Notes: generated from the sequence alone by a model not told the origin. DNA of 64,000 nucleotides from Psychrobacter glacincola (GCF_904846215.1 NZ_CAJGZK010000001.1:186001-250000); one strand, 5' to 3'. Shown: positions 38,314-48,330, counted from the first letter of the stretch. Numbers and translations: made by a program.

Positions 38314-38358
38314 GAGAAAAGTAAATCTGAAATAGATTTACTTTTCTCTCATCAATTT
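38314..38358 (+). terminator. Rho-independent terminator of psuA
   Basis: GAGAAAAGTAAATCT (38314-38328) and AGATTTACTTTTCTC (38334-38348) form a perfect 15-bp stem followed by TCATCAATTTTT. Confidence 0.85.
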
Positions 38359-38492
38359 TTATGTCTTAAAAATATTAGCCAGCCGCTATGTTAGATATAG
38401 AGAATCGCTTAACCCCTAACTCAAAACACTCTATGACAAGCTTTTGTTATTTTTTAGTAACTAAAAGGGCAACATCTTAATTATACACTTGT

Positions 38493-38511
38493 AATGATTC
38501 TCATTATCATT
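38493..38511. promoter_or_regulatory. Fur box upstream of the siderophore biosynthesis operon
   Basis: AATGATTCTCATTATCATT is a strong match to the Fur consensus, about 65 bp before the pvsA start. It implies iron repression of pvsABCDE independent of psuA. Confidence 0.75.
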
Positions 38512-38574
38512 ACAATCGGGTAAATATTAAAAACCCTACTGCTATTTATCTTCAAGTATAAGAGAAAAATCTTT

Positions 38575-39810
38575 ATGTATGATTCTACGGTTCTAATTTC
38601 TCATGTCGTTAACGATGCAGTCATTGAGGGCTTCATCCCCGCCTTACTAGAGTTGATGAATACACCTGCCAGCCAATTGATTATCATGACCGATCATAAA
38701 GACAGCCACATGGATGCATTAATAAATATGCCTTTTGGGGCGCAAATCAGTATCCTTGAATGCGATGTATTTAATCCTTTAGCTATCATTGATACCTTGA
38801 ATAACTATCATATCCTGCCCAATCTGGTCTTTAGCAATAGCGACCATCTACAAGCCTCAACGGCTGTCGTCGCTGACTTCTTTAATCTGCCGAGTAAAGA
38901 CTGGCGTCACTGCATTGTATTCAAAGACAAACATTTAACTAGAAAACAGCTAGATTCTGCTGATTTGTACAAACCTACCTATCAATTACTAAGCGCCAAA
39001 GATTTAAACCTTGATACTCTCACGATTGGTTTTCCTGTCGTCGCCAAGCCCAAGCAAGGCGTCGCCAGTATGCACGTTCAACTCTGTATGGACAAAAATG
39101 AACTCATCACTTATTGCCAAGATTTTTGGCAATCCACAACAATACCTATTCTGCTTGAGTCCTACATTTCTGGAACCTTGATTACTTTAGAGACACTTGG
39201 CGATGGCGAGACATTGGTGGCTGTGGGCGGCTTTGAGGTAACGTTGACTGAGCCGCCGCATTTCGTAGAGCTAGACGCTGTGTGGAATACGCCGTTATGT
39301 CTGCAATACCGTGATACTTGTTTGTCGATTCTGCAAGATATTGGCGTTGGGCTTGGTGTCTGTCATAGTGAATTTATTGTCACTCCCAAAGGAGAGGTGC
39401 ATTTAGTAGAAATCAATTATCGCAGCATCGGTGATGGTAGAGAGTTTTTATTGAATGATATGGCGCACTATTCTTGGTTTGATACCATTGTTAGATTGCA
39501 TCAAGGTGTAAAAATTGCTGAGTTAGAGGCAGAGTTCGGTCAGCTTGCCATTAATACTCATGCACGCATTCATTACATTACTACCCCTCAATCAGGCACG
39601 ATTCGCTCTGCGCCTGCCTCATTTAAGAAACAAACCCAACAAAGTGTCATTATCCATCAACCCCTAAAAAAAAAGCATCAAACCATCCAGCGGACTCACT
39701 CTAACAAAGACTATTTGAGCCGGCTACTGGCTTATTCAGACTGCGCTAACACAGTGGATGCAGTGCTAAAAGATGCCATAAAAGATTTGCAGTGGCAGTT
39801 TGAATCATAA
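38575..39810 (+). CDS. pvsA: ATP-grasp ligase of siderophore synthesis (PvsA-like)
   Basis: The 411-residue protein is of the ATP-grasp type: GFPVVAKPKQGVAS (ATP lysine), ILLESYISGTLITLET, and VHLVEINYRSIGDG with metal-binding Glu and Asn. Such enzymes join a carboxylate to an amine via acyl phosphate. In vibrioferrin loci PvsA is the ATP-grasp member. It is first in the operon and is followed, after repeat copy E, by the first NIS synthetase. The exact substrates here are inferred from the locus. Confidence 0.82.
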   Translation: MYDSTVLISHVVNDAVIEGFIPALLELMNTPASQLIIMTDHKDSHMDALINMPFGAQISILECDVFNPLAIIDTLNNYHILPNLVFSNSDHLQASTAVVADFFNLPSKDWRHCIVFKDKHLTRKQLDSADLYKPTYQLLSAKDLNLDTLTIGFPVVAKPKQGVASMHVQLCMDKNELITYCQDFWQSTTIPILLESYISGTLITLETLGDGETLVAVGGFEVTLTEPPHFVELDAVWNTPLCLQYRDTCLSILQDIGVGLGVCHSEFIVTPKGEVHLVEINYRSIGDGREFLLNDMAHYSWFDTIVRLHQGVKIAELEAEFGQLAINTHARIHYITTPQSGTIRSAPASFKKQTQQSVIIHQPLKKKHQTIQRTHSNKDYLSRLLAYSDCANTVDAVLKDAIKDLQWQFES

Positions 39811-39811
39811 G

Positions 39812-39928
39812 CGCTGTAATGATGTGCTACTGGTATAAATGTTTTCTGCTTGCTGTGCCTACGCAGACAGAGGCTACAAAAAATTTATACCAGTAGCACT
39901 GAATCGCTTTTAAATTGAATCGACTATC
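39812..39928. repeat. Palindromic intergenic repeat, copy E (inside the biosynthesis operon)
   Basis: The stem GTGCTACTGGTATAAAT (39824-39840) pairs perfectly with ATTTATACCAGTAGCAC (39883-39899) around the conserved loop CTTGCTTGCTGTGCCTACGCAGACAGAGGCTAC. The ends are worn (right end GAATCGACTATC). It fills the spacer between the ATP-grasp and first IucA/IucC genes, immediately after the pvsA stop codon. Confidence 0.8.
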
Positions 39929-39972
39929 AACACCCCCTTTACACATTTGAATCATTTATATTTTGAGAGTTT

Positions 39973-41784
39973 ATGATGGATAAACAATATATTACTAAGC
40001 GCTTTATCAACACTTGTATCCGTGAAGATGTCTATGGACTGCTGTCCAATAATTCGATTATCGAAACAGAGTTTGATATTCCTGATCTGCCAGAAGAGCT
40101 TAAAGCCCAAAAGTTCTGGCTTCAAATAACCGCCCCTGAGCAAACAGACTGGTTGCCTATTACACCTAGTGATTGTATGCAGTATTGGCAACTTGTAACC
40201 CCAATTTGGCTTCAGAAAACGATTCAAAAACCGTTAAACAGTTACGCTATAAAGAGTGATTATAATGATTTTATAGCCGTCCTCAAACAGTCCCCAAATG
40301 CCTCCGATACGGCGCTCGATAGTTATCTATTTGAGCTTGATTGTGCCACGGAACACCGAGCTTTGGCCCGCCAAGGTTTTGCATCTCAACGTCGCTATCT
40401 TGAGCGCAATATTAATGAATACCCAAGTTGGTCTGAGCGTTTGCTGTATGCCGATCAAGTCGCCTCGTATTTAGACCATCCTTATTACCCCACTGCTCGA
40501 GCCAAGCTCGGTCTTGATGAGGCGGATATCGCATCTTATAGTCCAGAGTTTGCGCCGACATTTACCCTATATTGGGTCGCTGTCTCTAAAGCGCTAGCTA
40601 CCGTATGCGCTGAGCTGCCTAGTATTTGGCCAAGCTTTGCAGACGTGGGTCTCGATAGCAACCTGCAACAGACGCACCAACTGTTCCCCGTCCATCCTTT
40701 AACCCTCCCTTTACTCCAACAAAATGCACTCAAGAACGACGCCCCTCAAATTATATTTGCACCCAAGCCTGCTGTGAGAGTGCAACCGACTTTATCTGTT
40801 CGCACTGTGGCTTGCTGTGATGCCCCAAATATTCATATCAAAGTACCGCTCATAGTCCGAACATTAGGTAATAAGAACGTTCGCTTGATTAAATCCTCAA
40901 CCATTTATGATGGCTATTGGTTTCAACAAACATTAGAGGCGATTGAGAAAAACGACAACGCGCTTCGAGGATATTACTCTCATTGCGATGAAGCAATCGG
41001 GGGACATATGGGCGACGATAGAACCCTAGCCTTTATCGTCAGACGCTATGATGATACTAAATTAGCCAACAAAACACCTGTACCAGTAGCGGCATTGGGT
41101 AGCATCATGCCTGATGGTCGTCCCTTCATTAACCACTTAATTGAACAGTTTTATGAAGGAGATAGTCAGGTTTGGCTAAAGAATTATATTCAATTGTTAT
41201 GCCATGTCCATTTGAATTTATGGATTAAATATGGCATTGCATTAGAGTCTAATCAGCAAAATGCCATTATTTTATTTGACAGCAATGCCCGCAATGACAG
41301 CAACATGACTTTACTAATGAAAGATAATGATGCCGCTCGAATTTATCCAAAACTATTTAATGACGCCATGCTGCAATCAGGTTTAGCCAGCCTTATAGAC
41401 ATTGGAGATATCAAAGACCCACGCATAGTAGTCGATGACGAGTTGGCTTTGGCTCAAATGTTTTTGACCATTACCATACAGCTAGACATTGTTGCCATTA
41501 TCGAGATGATGAGCAAACATGACATTATTAATCGTCATGAGGCGTATCAAACCCTAACAGCGTGCATTAATGCGACATTACAAAGCCTATCAGCGCAAGG
41601 GTATGATACCCATCTTGCCAGACAAGTCTTGCTAGAAGACAAGAACTGGTATATCAAATACCTATTGTATGCCGGTAGCCTATTATCAAAGGAACAATCT
41701 GGTGCCACAGATATCAATAAGTTCTATGGCAAATCAGCGCCCAACACCCTAAGACTTATGCAGCTACACAAGCAGGATTCCTAA
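39973..41784 (+). CDS. pvsB: IucA/IucC-family NIS siderophore synthetase (PvsB-like)
   Basis: The 603-residue protein has the NIS synthetase core: VHPLTLPLLQQNALKND, VQPTLSVRTVACCDAPNIHI, and GIALESNQQNAIILFD in the C-terminal FhuF-like part. These enzymes adenylate citrate or similar carboxylates and condense them with amines or alcohols. The stop overlaps the next start (TAATG), so translation is coupled to the exporter gene. Confidence 0.88.
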   Translation: MMDKQYITKRFINTCIREDVYGLLSNNSIIETEFDIPDLPEELKAQKFWLQITAPEQTDWLPITPSDCMQYWQLVTPIWLQKTIQKPLNSYAIKSDYNDFIAVLKQSPNASDTALDSYLFELDCATEHRALARQGFASQRRYLERNINEYPSWSERLLYADQVASYLDHPYYPTARAKLGLDEADIASYSPEFAPTFTLYWVAVSKALATVCAELPSIWPSFADVGLDSNLQQTHQLFPVHPLTLPLLQQNALKNDAPQIIFAPKPAVRVQPTLSVRTVACCDAPNIHIKVPLIVRTLGNKNVRLIKSSTIYDGYWFQQTLEAIEKNDNALRGYYSHCDEAIGGHMGDDRTLAFIVRRYDDTKLANKTPVPVAALGSIMPDGRPFINHLIEQFYEGDSQVWLKNYIQLLCHVHLNLWIKYGIALESNQQNAIILFDSNARNDSNMTLLMKDNDAARIYPKLFNDAMLQSGLASLIDIGDIKDPRIVVDDELALAQMFLTITIQLDIVAIIEMMSKHDIINRHEAYQTLTACINATLQSLSAQGYDTHLARQVLLEDKNWYIKYLLYAGSLLSKEQSGATDINKFYGKSAPNTLRLMQLHKQDS

Positions 41785-43112
41785 TGAGCTATCGGATTAT
41801 GGTGACTATTGTCCTGTTTTGTCACTACATGTCAGCTTTTTCTGCTTTAGGCATGCCTCTGTTTTTACCTCTCATGCTTCAAGAGCTGGATGCGCCACTG
41901 CAATCGAGCTGGGTTGGTTTGCTATTTATACTACCAACACTGATGACCGCTATCGCTGCCAGATTCTGGGGTCATTTTGCCGATACCTATGGTCGCAAGA
42001 CGTCGCTGTTGCGAGCGGAGCTGGGATTGGCTATTGGCTTCTTGATATGCGGATTTTCTCAGTCTTTATGGCAGCTCATTATAGGGCTGAGTATTCAGGG
42101 ACTATTTGGCGGAACGATGGCTGCCTCAAACGCGTATTTGGCAACCAGCATTACTGATAAAAATGCCTTAAAGCAAGTCTTAAACTTCACCCAATTTTCA
42201 GCACGGCTTGCCTTAATCACGGCTCCTATTGGGCTAGGATTTTTGGTATACCATTACGAGGTGCTGAGTTTATATCGCGTTTTGGCCATACTGCCTTTAT
42301 TGGCATTCCTATTAAGCTGTTGGCTAAAAAAAGACGTCGTTTCAGCAGTCAATGTCGTCAAAAAAGCAAATACTATTGAGTTAGCAAAAACAGCCGCAAA
42401 TACTCAGGTTCATAGACCTATCGATATACCAACTCCGACATCTAACGCTTATACAGAAACGACAAGCGGTAAGAAAGTTAAAAGCTATAAACAAGAGGCG
42501 CATCACTCGGTGCAAAGGATAACGGGCGCTACTTTTTTTACCAATCCTTATCTATTTCTATCGTTACTGCAGTTTTTCTTAGCCTTTTGTATGGTAGCCA
42601 CTTTCCCTTACTTTCTACCCTTTGCAAAAACGTTCGGGCTTAGCACCTCTCAAATAGGTCAGTTATATGCCATGCCTCATGTCATTTATCTTATCTGCCA
42701 ACTGCTGAGTGGACGCTTAAGGATTCAAATGCCAACCCCATCGCTCACACTTGGGTTTGCGGTACTAGCCGTCGCCGCTTTGTTACATTTAAGTGATTAT
42801 CTGGCCTTGATTTGGTTGGCTAGGGTGCTATTTGGCGCAGGTATGTTTATGTGTTACCAAAGCCTTCATGCTCAAATGGCCAGCACTAACCAATCTAAGC
42901 ATAGCGGCAAAATATTCTCCAGGTACGATGCGCTATCGAAATGGGGCGGCGTGTTAGCAGGTTTGTCTGTCACTTTATTTGTCCCAATGTTTGGCCTGTT
43001 ATTTCCTTTTGTCATCTCAGCGGTGATGGCGGTTATTGCGATGATAACCATCAAAATGCATCAGGATTATGCAACGAGCGCGAAAAACCATACCTACTCT
43101 AAAAACATCTAA
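41784..43112 (+). CDS. pvsC: MFS siderophore exporter (PvsC-like)
   Basis: The 442-residue protein has about 12 membrane segments, the MFS motif GHFADTYGRKTSLL near residues 60-75, and a polar middle loop of about 50 residues. PvsC exports vibrioferrin in Vibrio; here it sits between the two synthetase genes as in that operon. Confidence 0.85.
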   Translation: MSYRIMVTIVLFCHYMSAFSALGMPLFLPLMLQELDAPLQSSWVGLLFILPTLMTAIAARFWGHFADTYGRKTSLLRAELGLAIGFLICGFSQSLWQLIIGLSIQGLFGGTMAASNAYLATSITDKNALKQVLNFTQFSARLALITAPIGLGFLVYHYEVLSLYRVLAILPLLAFLLSCWLKKDVVSAVNVVKKANTIELAKTAANTQVHRPIDIPTPTSNAYTETTSGKKVKSYKQEAHHSVQRITGATFFTNPYLFLSLLQFFLAFCMVATFPYFLPFAKTFGLSTSQIGQLYAMPHVIYLICQLLSGRLRIQMPTPSLTLGFAVLAVAALLHLSDYLALIWLARVLFGAGMFMCYQSLHAQMASTNQSKHSGKIFSRYDALSKWGGVLAGLSVTLFVPMFGLLFPFVISAVMAVIAMITIKMHQDYATSAKNHTYSKNI

Positions 43113-43127
43113 AAAAAGATATAACTT

Positions 43128-45227
43128 ATGAAACCAAATAACTTATTATCAATTAAGCCAATACCAAATTGCTTACTACATAGCGAACCAGTAGCAACTA
43201 ACCCAGTACCAAATCTGCTGTCACAGTACCACCAGTACAAATCTGAGCAGCACGCTATCATGAACATCATCAATTGCTATCTTCGTGAATTTGCGATTCC
43301 CAATCAAGACATGAGTATCGATGAGGCTCATGACGACTTGTCGCTTTGTTTACTTTATGACCGAGCTTGCCCTAATGAGCGACTACTGACTATTAGATTT
43401 CCGGTGGCTAACGACCCCTCTCACTCTGCCAGAATCGTATTGCCAGTGGCTTATTTTAGTCGCTTAGGGAAATGTCAGCTGAGTGGATCTCCTTGGTTAA
43501 AAACAGACAACCAACCTTGGGTGTGTCTAAATATTTATCAATTAATCGACTATATCCATAACTATATTGCGACTCGTTATCAATTAGACATCAATCAAGA
43601 GATAAAAGATCAGATTGTTAATAGCATTAATATGACAACCGCTTTTCTACACTCTTCTACTCACAACTGTCAGAGTATTCAGCGTGACAAACTTAGTCAT
43701 AGCCACATTCCTAATGCCCACATTCCTAATGCCCACATCCCTAATAACTATATCTACAGCGAGCAAGCATTACTTTGGGGTCATGCTTACCATCCGTCTC
43801 CTAAGAGCCGACAAGGAGTCAACATGACTGCTTTATTGGCGCACTCGCCCGAAACCCAAAGTCAATTTGCCTTATTTTGGTTTAAAATTGATCCCTCTTT
43901 AGTTACGTATATCGGTGAACACGCCAAGACAGTACTTAGCGATATTGCTCATGCCTTATTAAGTGAGTCTGCTGACTCGTTAGACCCTATAAGTCAAGAC
44001 GATTGGGTTTACTATCCCTGTCATCCATGGGAAGCAGCAGGCATCTTGGCGAACCTAATCATCAAACGGGCAATGGCATCAGGCTATGTGGTGCCGCTTG
44101 GTATCGCTGGCAAGTCCGTCTCCCCAACGTCATCAGTACGTACTTTATATCATGACCAGCTGTCACATTTTATCAAATGCTCTATCCACGTTCGTTTGAC
44201 CAACTGCATCCGCAAAAATGCATGGTATGAGCTACATAGCGCCGTTTATCTAAACGGTATTTTAGAAAAAATTTATCACAGCAAACGCCTGACTGACCCC
44301 ACTTTTAAGCTGATGTTAGAACCAGCTGCCGCGACTGTTGATATGGCGTCCAAGTTCCCTGATGAAGATGCTAAATCCATTCAATTTATCACAGAAGCCT
44401 TTGGGATTTTGTTTCGAGAATCTTTTACTGCGGATGAAATCAAGTATCTGACGCCCCAAGTTGCTGCGGCCTTATTTACTGAGGACAGGTTTGGAGACAG
44501 TGTCATTGAGCGGCAATTACAGCAGCGTCGCTCCCACACCGGTCAAATTAAAGGTGAAATACCATCTTACGATACCTTAGCCTGTTTATGGTTAGATCGT
44601 TATGCCCACATTTTAATTGACGGTACCTTTGATTATTTTTTTAACCACGGCATTGTGTTCGAACCACATTTACAAAACACCGTTATTGGTTTCAATCAGG
44701 GACTGCCTTCGTGTGTTTGGGTTCGTGATCTTGAAGGGACCAAACTTGTGGATACCCTGTGGTCACTTGACAAGGCTACTGGCTTATCTGCGCGTAGCAA
44801 ACAATCGATCCTCTACTCCAAAGAAGAGGGATGGTCACGCATTGCCTATTGCGTTTTTGTTAATAATCTAAGTGAAGCTATCTTTTATTTATGTCGAGGC
44901 TCAAGCTCAGCGGAGGCTTTGGAGAGTCTACTCTGGCAGACTGTCAAAAATATATTGATTAACTGGCAGCTAGTATATGGCGCTCAGCCTGAGATTCAGG
45001 CGCTAATAGAGGGTGGCAGTATGCCCAGTAAAACCAATTATAAAACCCGATTACTAAAGCTTGCTGATAAATATTCCGCCTACGTCATGATTCCGTGCCC
45101 ATGGCAACCTTCTGCACTCAAGCCTAATAAAGGCAGTAATCATAGCTTAACTACTCATAGCTTAACCACTCATAGCTTAACCACTCATAGCTCATCTAAG
45201 TCAAACTCAAAGGAATGCCTAAAATGA
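43128..45227 (+). CDS. pvsD: IucA/IucC-family NIS siderophore synthetase (PvsD-like)
   Basis: The 699-residue protein has the same fold as the 39973 gene: EQALLWGHAYHPSPKSRQG, YYPCHPWEAAGIL, GKSVSPTSSVRTLYH and HGIVFEPHLQNTVIGF. It carries two in-frame minisatellites: NAHIP units near residues 192-206 (43702-43745) and THSLT units at the C-terminus (45141-45190), both 15-bp repeats likely in flexible regions. It ends in an ATGA overlap with the decarboxylase. Confidence 0.87.
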   Translation: MKPNNLLSIKPIPNCLLHSEPVATNPVPNLLSQYHQYKSEQHAIMNIINCYLREFAIPNQDMSIDEAHDDLSLCLLYDRACPNERLLTIRFPVANDPSHSARIVLPVAYFSRLGKCQLSGSPWLKTDNQPWVCLNIYQLIDYIHNYIATRYQLDINQEIKDQIVNSINMTTAFLHSSTHNCQSIQRDKLSHSHIPNAHIPNAHIPNNYIYSEQALLWGHAYHPSPKSRQGVNMTALLAHSPETQSQFALFWFKIDPSLVTYIGEHAKTVLSDIAHALLSESADSLDPISQDDWVYYPCHPWEAAGILANLIIKRAMASGYVVPLGIAGKSVSPTSSVRTLYHDQLSHFIKCSIHVRLTNCIRKNAWYELHSAVYLNGILEKIYHSKRLTDPTFKLMLEPAAATVDMASKFPDEDAKSIQFITEAFGILFRESFTADEIKYLTPQVAAALFTEDRFGDSVIERQLQQRRSHTGQIKGEIPSYDTLACLWLDRYAHILIDGTFDYFFNHGIVFEPHLQNTVIGFNQGLPSCVWVRDLEGTKLVDTLWSLDKATGLSARSKQSILYSKEEGWSRIAYCVFVNNLSEAIFYLCRGSSSAEALESLLWQTVKNILINWQLVYGAQPEIQALIEGGSMPSKTNYKTRLLKLADKYSAYVMIPCPWQPSALKPNKGSNHSLTTHSLTTHSLTTHSSSKSNSKECLK

Positions 45228-46489
45228 TGACAGACGCATCGATAGAACCCTCAATCGAGACATTAGATAAGCACCCGCTTCCTCCAAAAATTATTGATTG
45301 CATTCATGAATTTGGTGCTCAACCGTCACCACTCTGTGCGTATATTTATGACTTAAACGCTCTAGAAGAACGAATAAAGACGATGACACGTTGTTTACCA
45401 GATCGTACAGAGTTGTTTTATGCCATCAAGGCCAACGCAGAGCCTGAGATATTAGCAGTTTTAGCGGACCATGTAGATGGCTTTGAAGCTGCTTCTGGTG
45501 GCGAGCTTAATTGGCTACAAACCCATCAACCTAACAACCCTATTATCTTCGGTGGACCAGGAAAGCTTATAGAAGACCTTAACCAAGCCATTCAGCAACA
45601 AATCGATACCATCCATGTAGAAAGTCTGGTCGAGCTGTCTAGAATTCAAACCCTCAGTCACTCCTTGCAGCTTCCCGTACGTGTATTTTTGAGGATGAAC
45701 ATCAATATCGGTGATATCGGTAGCAGTAAATTGGTCATGGGCGGCAAGCCTACACCGTTCGGATTGGATGAAAGCAGTCTTAGCCAAGCATTGGATATTA
45801 TTGACTCAAGCCCACTCATTCATTTATGCGGGTTTCATTTTCATTTAATGTCGCACCAGCTCTCTGTAGAGCGCCATTTGCTGTTAATGCAGCGATATAT
45901 TGACATGGTCAAGAAGTGGCAGCACGACTACTCATCATTGCCGTCGTCACTGACCATCAATGTCGGTGGTGGTCTAGGTATTCACTATGATTATAATCCG
46001 CAACATTTTGATTGGGAAAAGTTCTGCCAACAGCTTTCAATGATTGTAGAGGCCAATCCTGAGTTCAATTTAAGGTTTGAGATTGGACGTTTTATCACAG
46101 CGCCTTGTGGTTACTATGTGATGGAGGTATTGGACATCAAACAAAATCTTGGCGAGACATTCGTGATTGGTCATGGCGGTACTCACCATTTTAGAACACC
46201 CGCCGCGCAGCAGCACAACCATCCCTTCTTCATCGTACCTTGCAGCACGATAAAAACCATAGAAACTGAACATCAAGAAAGCCTGACAGATAAAGCGGCC
46301 ATCACTAACACCAATGCCACTATTGTCGGTCAACTGTGCACACCTAAAGACGTGCTGGCACAAAACCAATGGATTGAAGAGCTGCGTATTGGAGACTACC
46401 TTGTCTTCACTCTAGCCGGCGCTTACGCTTGGAATATCTCCCATCAGAACTTCTTAATGCATGAGCCACCCAAAATGGTTTTTTTATAA
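45224..46489 (+). CDS. pvsE: PLP-dependent fold-III decarboxylase (PvsE-like)
   Basis: A LysA/ornithine-decarboxylase-like enzyme of about 421 residues: PLP lysine in LFYAIKANAEPEIL, FGGPGK, GFHFHLMSHQ, NVGGGLGIHYDY, and GDYLVFTLAGAYAWN at the end. In vibrioferrin synthesis PvsE decarboxylates a serine-derived intermediate to give the ethanolamine unit. ATG 45215 is three codons upstream but lies on top of the AAGGA ribosome site; ATG 45224 has it about 9 nt away and forms ATGA with the pvsD stop. Confidence 0.85.
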   Translation: MMTDASIEPSIETLDKHPLPPKIIDCIHEFGAQPSPLCAYIYDLNALEERIKTMTRCLPDRTELFYAIKANAEPEILAVLADHVDGFEAASGGELNWLQTHQPNNPIIFGGPGKLIEDLNQAIQQQIDTIHVESLVELSRIQTLSHSLQLPVRVFLRMNINIGDIGSSKLVMGGKPTPFGLDESSLSQALDIIDSSPLIHLCGFHFHLMSHQLSVERHLLLMQRYIDMVKKWQHDYSSLPSSLTINVGGGLGIHYDYNPQHFDWEKFCQQLSMIVEANPEFNLRFEIGRFITAPCGYYVMEVLDIKQNLGETFVIGHGGTHHFRTPAAQQHNHPFFIVPCSTIKTIETEHQESLTDKAAITNTNATIVGQLCTPKDVLAQNQWIEELRIGDYLVFTLAGAYAWNISHQNFLMHEPPKMVFL

Positions 46490-46650
46490 AAAAGTAAGGC
46501 TGATTTGATTTATAAAGAAAAAGTATTCATTTTTGGTGCTGTATTGCCCCCTGCCGTCAAATCCGTTCACACTTTTTAACCTTAATAGCACATTGCTTTC
46601 CCTCTAATCGTTTTTTATGCACAGCTTTAGCTCTTTAAACCAGATACTTA

Positions 46651-46728
46651 TGGTGCATAAAAAACCATAAAGCCATGATGGTGCATAAATAAGAATAATA
46701 TTCTCCAATTCAGAACAATTTTGGTGCA
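46651..46728. promoter_or_regulatory. Repeated TGGTGCA half-sites upstream of urtA (candidate NtrC sites)
   Basis: TGGTGCA occurs at 46651, 46679 and 46722, and TTATGCAC near 46614 forms an inverted pair with GTGCATAA at 46653. NtrC sites are built from GCACY..GGTGCA half-sites. The spacing is not the classical 17-bp site, so this is a candidate only. Confidence 0.4.
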
Positions 46729-46745
46729 AATTCTTATACTTTAGG

Positions 46746-46762
46746 TTGGCACAAATATTGAT
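46746..46762 (+). promoter_or_regulatory. Sigma-54-like promoter of urtABCDE
   Basis: TTGGCAC-AAATA-TTGAT keeps the -24 GG and the -12 spacing of the consensus TGGCAC-N5-TTGC, with GA instead of GC at -12. It lies 75 bp before the urtA start, in a 335-bp spacer without genes. Confidence 0.55.
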
Positions 46763-46836
46763 GTATTAAGGGTAGTTAGGAATGGGCTGTTCATTCAGCC
46801 CAATCAGGCTGCTACTTTATCTTTTTGGAGAAATAT

Positions 46837-48198
46837 ATGTCTTTGTTGCCCACTCTTATCACTGCTACTCCTATCAATACAAGCTATCGTATCGACTCAA
46901 AATTGACATCACGTTTATCTGTATTAGCAGTCGCCATTGTAGGAAGTTTGAGTCTTATTGGTTGTCAAAAACCTGCTGAAAACAATACTGAAACCAACTC
47001 TACAGCAACAAAAACTGAAACAACTGAGACTGCGACACCTGCGGCAAATGGCGATACGATCAAAGTGGGTATCTTGCATTCTTTGTCTGGAACGATGGCT
47101 ATCTCTGAAACGTCATTAAAAGATACTGCCCTCATGACCATTGATGAAATTAATGCCAATGGCGGCGTGTTGGGTAAGCAGCTAGAGCCCGTCGTTGTAG
47201 ACCCCGCTTCTGATTGGCCGTTATTCGCTGAAAAAGCTCGTCAGCTATTAACCCAAGACAAAGTTGATGTGATATTTGGTGGCTGGACATCGGTGTCACG
47301 TAAGTCAGTGCTGCCTGTCGTTGAAGAGTTAAATGGCCTCATGTTCTACCCTGTGCAGTACGAGGGTCAAGAGCAGTCAGAAAACATTTTTTACACTGGT
47401 GCGGCGCCTAACCAGCAAGCCATTCCTGCCGTTGAATACTTGATGAGTCCAGAAGGCGGTAGTGCAGAACGCTTTGTACTGCTTGGGACAGACTATGTCT
47501 ACCCCCGTACTACCAATCAGATTTTACGGGCTTTCTTAAAGTCTAAAGGCGTCGCTGAAAAAGACATCATGGAAGAATATACTCCATTTGGCTTTAGCAA
47601 CTATCAGACTATCGTAGGTGATATCAAGAACTTCTCTACTGGTAAAAAAACGGCGGTTATCTCTACCATTAATGGGGATTCAAACGTGCCATTTTATCGT
47701 GAGCTTGCCAACCAAGGTATTAAAGCCTCTGATATTCCAGTCATGGCATTCTCAGTAGGAGAAGAAGAGCTTCGTGGTATCGATACCAGCTTGCTACAAG
47801 GGCATTTGGCGGCATGGAATTACTTTATGTCAGTTAAGAATCCAGCAAATAGTGCCTTCACCAAAAAGTATAAGAAATATGCGCTAGATCATAAGCTACC
47901 GAATGCTGAAAAGGTTGTGACCAACGATCCTATGGAAGCCACTTACGTCGGTATCAATATGTGGAAACAAGCGGTTGAAAAAGCAGGTACTACTGATGTC
48001 GATAAAGTGCGTATTAGTATGGGAGGTCAGACTTTTGACGCGCCATCAGGATATACCTTGAAAATGGATGAAGAAAATCATCACTTATGGAAGCCTGTCA
48101 TGATCGGTCAAATCCGCGCCGATGGTCAGTTCGATGTGATCAGCAAAACGCCAAAAGTCATTCGTGCTGAGCCATGGAGTCAGTATATTCCTAAATAA
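46837..48198 (+). CDS. urtA: Urea ABC transporter substrate-binding lipoprotein UrtA
   Basis: A lipoprotein of about 453 residues (lipobox LSLIGC) followed by a Thr-rich linker and a type I binding fold: KVGILHSLSGTMAISE, FGGWTSVSRKSVLPVVEE, LMFYPVQYEGQEQSENIFYT, the UrtA signature. It captures urea in the periplasm. The start is ATG 46837 because GGAG lies 6 nt before it; the longer TTG start at 46825 would bury that site. Confidence 0.93.
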   Translation: MSLLPTLITATPINTSYRIDSKLTSRLSVLAVAIVGSLSLIGCQKPAENNTETNSTATKTETTETATPAANGDTIKVGILHSLSGTMAISETSLKDTALMTIDEINANGGVLGKQLEPVVVDPASDWPLFAEKARQLLTQDKVDVIFGGWTSVSRKSVLPVVEELNGLMFYPVQYEGQEQSENIFYTGAAPNQQAIPAVEYLMSPEGGSAERFVLLGTDYVYPRTTNQILRAFLKSKGVAEKDIMEEYTPFGFSNYQTIVGDIKNFSTGKKTAVISTINGDSNVPFYRELANQGIKASDIPVMAFSVGEEELRGIDTSLLQGHLAAWNYFMSVKNPANSAFTKKYKKYALDHKLPNAEKVVTNDPMEATYVGINMWKQAVEKAGTTDVDKVRISMGGQTFDAPSGYTLKMDEENHHLWKPVMIGQIRADGQFDVISKTPKVIRAEPWSQYIPK

Positions 48199-48330
48199 GT
48201 TTATGGTCACCTAAACCTTAAACCTTAGTCCCTTAATGATATCAATACCAGCAACCCTTTAGCGCCTCTACTGATAAAACATTTTTTTAGTAGAGGTTAG
48301 AGGAGTGTTGACTGCAAAAAAGGAATTATC

